Position numbers and translations under genes: made by a program. Below, piece by piece: positions 6,281-9,969 of a DNA stretch of 9,969 nucleotides. The notes below the pieces were generated by a model, which was not told the origin of the DNA, ran no database searches, and worked only from the letters and a program-made list of their open reading frames with translations. Source of the DNA: Prevotellaceae bacterium UBA1075. Lineage in GTDB: Bacteria; Bacteroidota; Bacteroidia; Bacteroidales; Bacteroidaceae. The number at the start of each line of letters is the position of its first letter. Within the stretch, counting starts at the first letter, position 1. The DNA lies in assembly GCA_002316015.1 (NCBI GenBank), contig DCCS01000037.1, positions 7,043 to 17,011 of the forward strand, in the 5' to 3' direction.

Positions 6281-8434
6281 TCAGTGCGCGCCATACACCT
6301 CGATGTCGCCAATACGCACATGCCCGTCGATGCCGCCATTGGTGACACTTACCCGAATGTAGCGAGCCTCGATGGGCGTGATGCTGGTGTCGGTCACGGG
6401 CGCGGTGTTGGCAGTGTGGGTGCCAATGGTGGTCCAGGTGTCACCATCGAGGCTGGCCTCGATGGTGAAGTCGCGGCTGTTGAGCTGGGGGGCCAGCCCG
6501 GCGGCCTCGGCATGACGTATCACATAACGGCTGACCTGGAAGGTGTCCTTGAAGTCCATCTGTACCCATCCTGTGCCTTCTGCCGCCTGTGATACCCACA
6601 TGTATTCCTCTGAGGGCGAGCCATCGGCCGCGTACTTGGCGCTGGTCTTTGTGGGGGAGGAGGTTATCTCCATGTCCTGCAGCAGGGTGATGTCGAAGGG
6701 CAGGTGACGCGCCTCGTTGTAGTAGCTGAACCAGTGGTCGGCTCTGACGATGTTGACGTTGCCTGGCGAGAGCGCGTCCAACTTGTCCTTCAGGGCTATG
6801 AGCTTGTCAGGCCCCACGTCCCACACGGTGACCTGGCCTGTGACAAACATAGGGCTTGTGCCCTTGAACTTCTTGATGTCGCGGTTGAAGAAGTCGGTGA
6901 CGACATCCGCGCTGTTGGCATAGCAGGGATACAGGGGCGTGATGGGCAGCCACTTTGACTGCACCCTGCCGGTCAGCCGTCCCGACTGGCGTTCCCAGTC
7001 GTTGACGGTAAGTCCGTACAGATAGGGGCAATTGTCGGCATAGACCTTGCTCTGCACGGGGCTGAGGTTGTCCCACACGGTGATGACACGCAGGCCGGCC
7101 TTTTCCAGGTATCTCTGGGTGAGCTGTGCATAGGGCTTGACCAGTTTGCTGGACGTGGCCGAGGCGTAGTAGCGCGAGTTGTGCGCGTCGTAGGGCATGG
7201 CATACCCCAGTCCCGACGGGCCGCTCACGAAACAGTCCAGGGCCGTGGCCTTGCGGTAGTAGTGGTTGAGCATCATGGGTGAGATGTCGGCCAGGGCAGG
7301 GCTTATGGTCCAGTTCATGGCCATCTTGCCCCGTCCGCTCTGTTCGAAAATCTTGGCCATCGCGTGCTGGCAGTACTGTATGTTGTCCCCGTCGCTGATA
7401 TATACGGTGGCATACACCTTGTTCTCCAGCCTTGGCCGCTTGGGTACGGGGTTTATCCTGACGGGCTTGTTCACGGCGGCATATACCGTGGTGTTCTCGA
7501 AGAAGTCGGCCGGCACGGTGGACAGGCCGTACTTGGTGGCCTCGCCCACGCCCGAACGTTCCTCGGGATACCATCCCAGCACGATGTCGCGGCCAGGTGT
7601 CAGGTCCTGGAGCATCTTGTCGAGCAGTTGGCGCTCGTCTGATTTGCGCGGGTCGAGCCACACGCATGCCGCCCCGCATGCGGCACTGATGTCGTGCACA
7701 TAGGGGATGGTGGGGCGTATGCTGACGAGCAGGCGGTGGCTGCATCGGTGCCAGTAGTTGTCATAAAGGTAGGTGTATATGTCCAGCGCGCTCGACATCT
7801 TGAGCGCGGTGAGGTCTTCCACGACCGGGAAGTCCATGCCGTTGGCCACGAGTTTCGCCCTGATTTCCTTGGTCACGGGCAGCAGGCGGTCCAGTCCGGC
7901 TATGGTGGCCGCGAGGTTGGAGTAGTGCTCGCTTTGCGTGTTGCTGTACAGCACCAGTCCCTTGACCTCGTCCTTGTACAGTTTGACCAGGGTGTAAGGC
8001 TTTGACGTGGGGATGACTGCGGTTCTGAGACTGTGCGCCGATGGCCAGGTGGTTCGCGGCTCCTCGTTGTGGTTGTAGAGCAGGATGCGCGGGCTGGTGC
8101 GGTTGATGAGGCCCTGAAGTGTGCAGAACATGACGCGCTCCTCGCCACTGAGCGATGCCGCGCTCATGTCCAGCGACTTGAGTGACGTGGTGGGGGGCAG
8201 GAAGAGTGGCAGCAGGCGGTCATCGGGCCAGCACAGGTCATTGGCTTCCAGGATGCGGTATCCGTTCTTGTTGAGGTTGTACGTGGTGTCGGCAAAGGTT
8301 ATCCTCTTCACCTCGCTCACTTCTGTGCGTATGTTCGCCCCGTTTGTCGTTTCTGTGATCATCGTGGCCGGCTGTTGTGCCGCGAGCCGTATGGTGCTGG
8401 CGAGGGCGGTCGCCAGCGTGAGTGTCTTTCTCAT
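6281..8434 (-). CDS. exported GxGYxYP-family protein with F5/8C (CBM32-like) domain
   Basis: This 717-residue protein belongs to the GxGYxYP family (PF14323), putative glycoside hydrolases of Bacteroidota without an established substrate. A signal peptide (MRKTLTLATA..., cleavage near LAA|Q, residue 19) precedes a short beta motif (TNGANIRTEVSEVKRITF, 30-47). The GxGYxYP region follows from about residue 55 to 590. The signature appears as GLGYAMP (408-414), with Met in place of the second Tyr. YISDGDNIQY (345-354) is another conserved acidic block. Residues ~600-716 form a discoidin/F5-8 type C domain (WVQMDF, FTIEASLDG, RYIRVSV, IGDIEVYG), probably a carbohydrate-binding module. An ATG at 8467 would add 11 residues (MFPKYQTTATT), but the start at 8434 gives a cleaner signal peptide. 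It lies 39 bases after the stop of the small secreted-protein gene upstream, so the two form one operon. No own promoter is seen. Confidence 0.9.
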   Translation of the reverse strand: MRKTLTLATALASTIRLAAQQPATMITETTNGANIRTEVSEVKRITFADTTYNLNKNGYRILEANDLCWPDDRLLPLFLPPTTSLKSLDMSAASLSGEERVMFCTLQGLINRTSPRILLYNHNEEPRTTWPSAHSLRTAVIPTSKPYTLVKLYKDEVKGLVLYSNTQSEHYSNLAATIAGLDRLLPVTKEIRAKLVANGMDFPVVEDLTALKMSSALDIYTYLYDNYWHRCSHRLLVSIRPTIPYVHDISAACGAACVWLDPRKSDERQLLDKMLQDLTPGRDIVLGWYPEERSGVGEATKYGLSTVPADFFENTTVYAAVNKPVRINPVPKRPRLENKVYATVYISDGDNIQYCQHAMAKIFEQSGRGKMAMNWTISPALADISPMMLNHYYRKATALDCFVSGPSGLGYAMPYDAHNSRYYASATSSKLVKPYAQLTQRYLEKAGLRVITVWDNLSPVQSKVYADNCPYLYGLTVNDWERQSGRLTGRVQSKWLPITPLYPCYANSADVVTDFFNRDIKKFKGTSPMFVTGQVTVWDVGPDKLIALKDKLDALSPGNVNIVRADHWFSYYNEARHLPFDITLLQDMEITSSPTKTSAKYAADGSPSEEYMWVSQAAEGTGWVQMDFKDTFQVSRYVIRHAEAAGLAPQLNSRDFTIEASLDGDTWTTIGTHTANTAPVTDTSITPIEARYIRVSVTNGGIDGHVRIGDIEVYGAH

Positions 8435-8473
8435 CGTTGTTGCTGTAGTCTGATATTTGGGAAACATGGGGAG

Positions 8474-9031
8474 TTATAGGTGTACCTTGGCGCAGAACGT
8501 GCCTGCCTTCACAATGAAGACACCGGTTCCCAGTGTCTCGCGGCTCAGTCTCGCCTCGCCATTGTGAACTGCGGGAGTGGCCAGGATACGTCCGTCGGTG
8601 GAACACACGAGGGGCTTGGCTCCATGGGGAATGCCCCTGAGCAGGACTCCGTCGCCCTGTACTATGCAGGTCAGGCTTTTCTGCTTGCCGGGGGCTATTG
8701 AGTTGGGCGTGTCGTCAAACAGAATCTCCGCAATGTCTGTAATCTCAAACTTCAGTGCCCCGGCCGAACTTGGCGTAATGGCCAGTGTGCCGCCGGAGAC
8801 GGTCACCACGGGGTTTGTCCCAAAGAGCACGGTTGCGGTCTCGCCCGCTTTTGTCTTCACCATCAGTCCCTGGGTTCCCGCATTCACGGTGAGGAAACTG
8901 ATTTGCTTCAGGTCTGCCACCCGCGTCCGGGTGCTTGTCCCGTCTGTTTTCATAATGTTCATAACCTTTTCCTGGGCCAGTGCGGGTAGGCTGGCGAGGA
9001 ACAGGGCAGTGGCAACAAGAGTCTTTGTCAT
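8474..9031 (-). CDS. small secreted protein with T9SS-like C-terminal sorting tail
   Basis: This is a 185-residue exported protein of unknown function. A signal peptide (residues 1-19, cleavage at ALA|Q) is followed by MKTDGTSTRTRVADLKQISF (27-46), a beta-strand motif common at the start of Bacteroidales surface proteins. A similar block, GALKFEITDIAEILF, is at 91-105. The C-terminal ~70 residues contain CSTDGRIL (143-150), then LGTGVFIVKAG (167-177) and a terminal AKVHL. This resembles the Por_Secre_tail sorting domain that directs proteins through the type IX secretion system. There is no room for a catalytic domain between the two parts, so it may be a small structural or binding protein. 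It is the first gene of the operon with the GxGYxYP protein and shares the N-terminal motif with it. The T9SS assignment is by pattern only. Confidence 0.75.
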   Translation of the reverse strand: MTKTLVATALFLASLPALAQEKVMNIMKTDGTSTRTRVADLKQISFLTVNAGTQGLMVKTKAGETATVLFGTNPVVTVSGGTLAITPSSAGALKFEITDIAEILFDDTPNSIAPGKQKSLTCIVQGDGVLLRGIPHGAKPLVCSTDGRILATPAVHNGEARLSRETLGTGVFIVKAGTFCAKVHL

Positions 9032-9066
9032 CGCTTAATTCTTGAAATCTAAAATATGGATATGTG

Positions 9067-9074
9067 CAAAGTTG
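9067..9074 (-). promoter_or_regulatory. -7 promoter element for the leftward secreted-protein operon
   Basis: On the minus strand the sequence is CAACTTTG, followed by CACAT. It matches TAnnTTTG with one mismatch and reproduces the AACTTTGCACA 11-mer of the other two promoters. It lies 35 bases before the ATG at 9031, giving a leader of about 30 bases that is AT-rich. No good TTTG box is present 19-21 bases upstream, so the promoter may be weak or activator-dependent. Confidence 0.5.
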
Positions 9075-9420
9075 CTTTGTCTGTCCGTGATGGTGTGCCA
9101 TCAAAGAGGCGGTGGGGCGTTCCTGCTCCAAGTCTTGGATAGGTTGGCATGCGAAGCCAGGGGATTGTCATGCCTCTCCCTGGGAGTGTCGATTCCTTTT
9201 CTCTTCGATGTCACACACGTATAGCCTTGTGGCCTTGGACACACGGAACACGTGAGCGCACCTGGTGTGTCTCCGTCTTGTTCATGCCTTGTTCATGTGT
9301 TTCCGCAGGGGCCGTTCATGCCTTGCAGGCACAGCCCGTGGGTATGGAACTTGCCGTTGGGGCGCAGTGCTCACAGGATGTTCTATGGTATGGTAGCCAT
9401 CGTGACGGATTGCCTTCCTG
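9075..9420. other. gene-free region between the Rpn-family gene and the secreted-protein operon
   Basis: This stretch of nearly 350 bases holds no convincing gene. Short ORFs on both strands lack any family character and run across the promoter or into neighbouring genes. It contains three copies of GTTCATG (9280, 9291 and 9314), two of them within the exact 12-mer GTTCATGCCTTG (9280-9291 and 9314-9325). It also has a modest inverted repeat, CCAGGG (9157-9162) with CCCTGG (9178-9183). It must include the 3' end of the Rpn transcript and any upstream control sites of the operon, but no clear terminator is visible. Confidence 0.5.
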
Positions 9421-9969
9421 TCATTCTCTTGCCAGTTTCCTGACGGCATCTTCCCCCAGTCCGGTGGCGGCTGCTATGATCTCAATGCTGGCACCGATGG
9501 AGGTCAGTCGCCTGACGGTTTCAGCCTTCTCTCGCTCGACACCTTCCGCTCTTCCTTCCGCACGTCCTTCCGCTCTTCCCTCGGCTCTTCCCTCGGCTCT
9601 TCCCTCATCCAGGCCGTCTCTCCGCGCGCCTTCCAGTACCGACAGGGTGTCGCGGTACTTCCTGAGTCCCTCGTCATACTTCATGCGGTCATGCTTCGAG
9701 AGCGACGCCACATCCGCTATCTGCTCCAGCCGCTGGAACACCGCGCTCTTGGCGGCCCAGGGCAATCTTGTCAATGTGTCCATATTCTTCAGTACATAAA
9801 TCCACCGTTCAAACTCGTTCACGCACTCGTCCGCCTCCTTCCGGAAGAGGGGCAGCTGCATGAAGGTCATCCTCACCTTGTCCGAGAAGCGGGCCTTGCT
9901 TTCCCGGTCGGCCAGCATCACGTCCGTGCGGAATTTCCTCTCGAAGTCCATCGGGCAGAAGTTCAGGAA
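9421..9969 (-). CDS. Rpn-family recombination-promoting nuclease/putative transposase, 5' partial
   Basis: The reading frame stays open to the right edge (FLNFCPMDFERK...), so the ATG at 9951 is internal and the true N-terminus lies outside the window. The 182 visible residues match the C-terminal part of the PD-(D/E)XK nuclease family transposases (PF12784, Rpn/YhgA-related). Visible features are the FERWIYVLKNMDTLTRLPW block, a helical KYDEGLRKYRDTLSVLEGA segment, a low-complexity EGRA-repeat linker and a terminal helix pair (IEIIAAATGLGEDAVRKL) typical of the family. The nuclease catalytic residues would be upstream and cannot be judged. Rpn proteins are DNA endonucleases that raise recA-independent recombination and are often multicopy; some act in phage defence. 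No inverted terminal repeats are visible here. It ends 346 bases upstream of the next promoter element and is probably a separate unit. Confidence 0.87.
   Translation of the reverse strand, partial: FLNFCPMDFERKFRTDVMLADRESKARFSDKVRMTFMQLPLFRKEADECVNEFERWIYVLKNMDTLTRLPWAAKSAVFQRLEQIADVASLSKHDRMKYDEGLRKYRDTLSVLEGARRDGLDEGRAEGRAEGRAEGRAEGRAEGVEREKAETVRRLTSIGASIEIIAAATGLGEDAVRKLARE
9549..9608 (-). repeat. 12-bp tandem repeat encoding an EGRA linker
   Basis: Five consecutive 12-bp units run from 9549 to 9608. The plus-strand units begin CTCTTCC, except the second, which begins CACGTCC; two are identical (9573-9584 and 9585-9596). On the coding strand they give five E-G-R-A units between the conserved helical block and the C-terminal helices. 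Because the unit is a multiple of three, slippage would change linker length without breaking the frame. Confidence 0.85.

Noticed and set aside
6807..7745. Alternative minus-strand frame inside the GxGYxYP gene
   Set aside because: It lies fully within the real gene in a different frame and is rich in R, Q, H and P, with no recognisable domain.
9549..9608. CRISPR-like repeat cluster
   Set aside because: The units are 12 bp and contiguous with no spacers, and lie inside a coding frame.
9149..9799. 216-codon plus-strand frame with SALPSARPSALPSALPS repeats
   Set aside because: It is antisense to the Rpn-family gene. The repeats are the reverse-strand reading of the EGRA-coding tandem repeat.
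9421..9969. Complete insertion sequence at the right edge
   Set aside because: No terminal inverted repeats or target-site duplication are visible. The family is named transposase, but most members are stand-alone nucleases, and the 5' part is outside the window.

Overview
The window reads as a chromosomal segment of a gut-type Bacteroidota bacterium, most likely order Bacteroidales near Prevotellaceae or Muribaculaceae; the genus is inference. Three lines of evidence support this. The promoters carry a Bacteroidota-style -7 element (TAnnTTTG, seen as AACTTTGCAC) in place of a TATAAT box. The secreted proteins include a GH20 beta-hexosaminidase, a GxGYxYP protein with an F5/8C domain, and a small exported protein with a type IX secretion-like C-terminal tail. 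Start codons sit behind A-rich leaders with weak Shine-Dalgarno signals. Base composition is GC-rich by eye, with one sharp AT-rich exception inside the methyltransferase gene.

Layout: (1) 118-1916, plus strand: a promoter, a Nif3/YbgI-like dinuclear-metal protein and a coiled-coil C4 zinc-ribbon protein, probably co-transcribed housekeeping genes. (2) 2145-3761, plus strand: an exported GH20 beta-N-acetylhexosaminidase behind a 228-base leader that holds an inverted repeat. It is closed by a strong hairpin at 3793-3834. (3) 3916-6148, plus strand: a self-contained two-gene cassette with its own promoter. It encodes an EcoRI-family adenine methyltransferase whose stop overlaps the start of a DUF262-HNH nuclease gene, and it is bounded on the right by a 15-bp-stem hairpin at 6194-6230. 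(4) 9074-6281, minus strand: a promoter, a small secreted protein with a T9SS-like tail, and then the GxGYxYP/F5-8C protein. These two share an N-terminal sequence motif and look like one secreted-glycan operon. (5) 9421-9969, minus strand: the C-terminal part of an Rpn-family (PD-(D/E)XK) recombination-promoting nuclease/transposase that runs off the right edge.

The most interesting part is region 3. A solitary EcoRI-like methyltransferase is translationally coupled to a DUF262-HNH protein, a sensor/nuclease architecture related to GmrSD-type modification-dependent enzymes and unlike the EcoRI endonuclease. This suggests a compact restriction-modification or modification-sensing defence module. 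The methyltransferase is also a compositional mosaic. Its first ~176 codons, through the NPPF catalytic motif, are about 55% GC, while the rest is about 39% GC (hand count), and the composition returns to the local level early in the nuclease gene. This pattern suggests that the C-terminal, probably target-recognising, half was exchanged by recombination.
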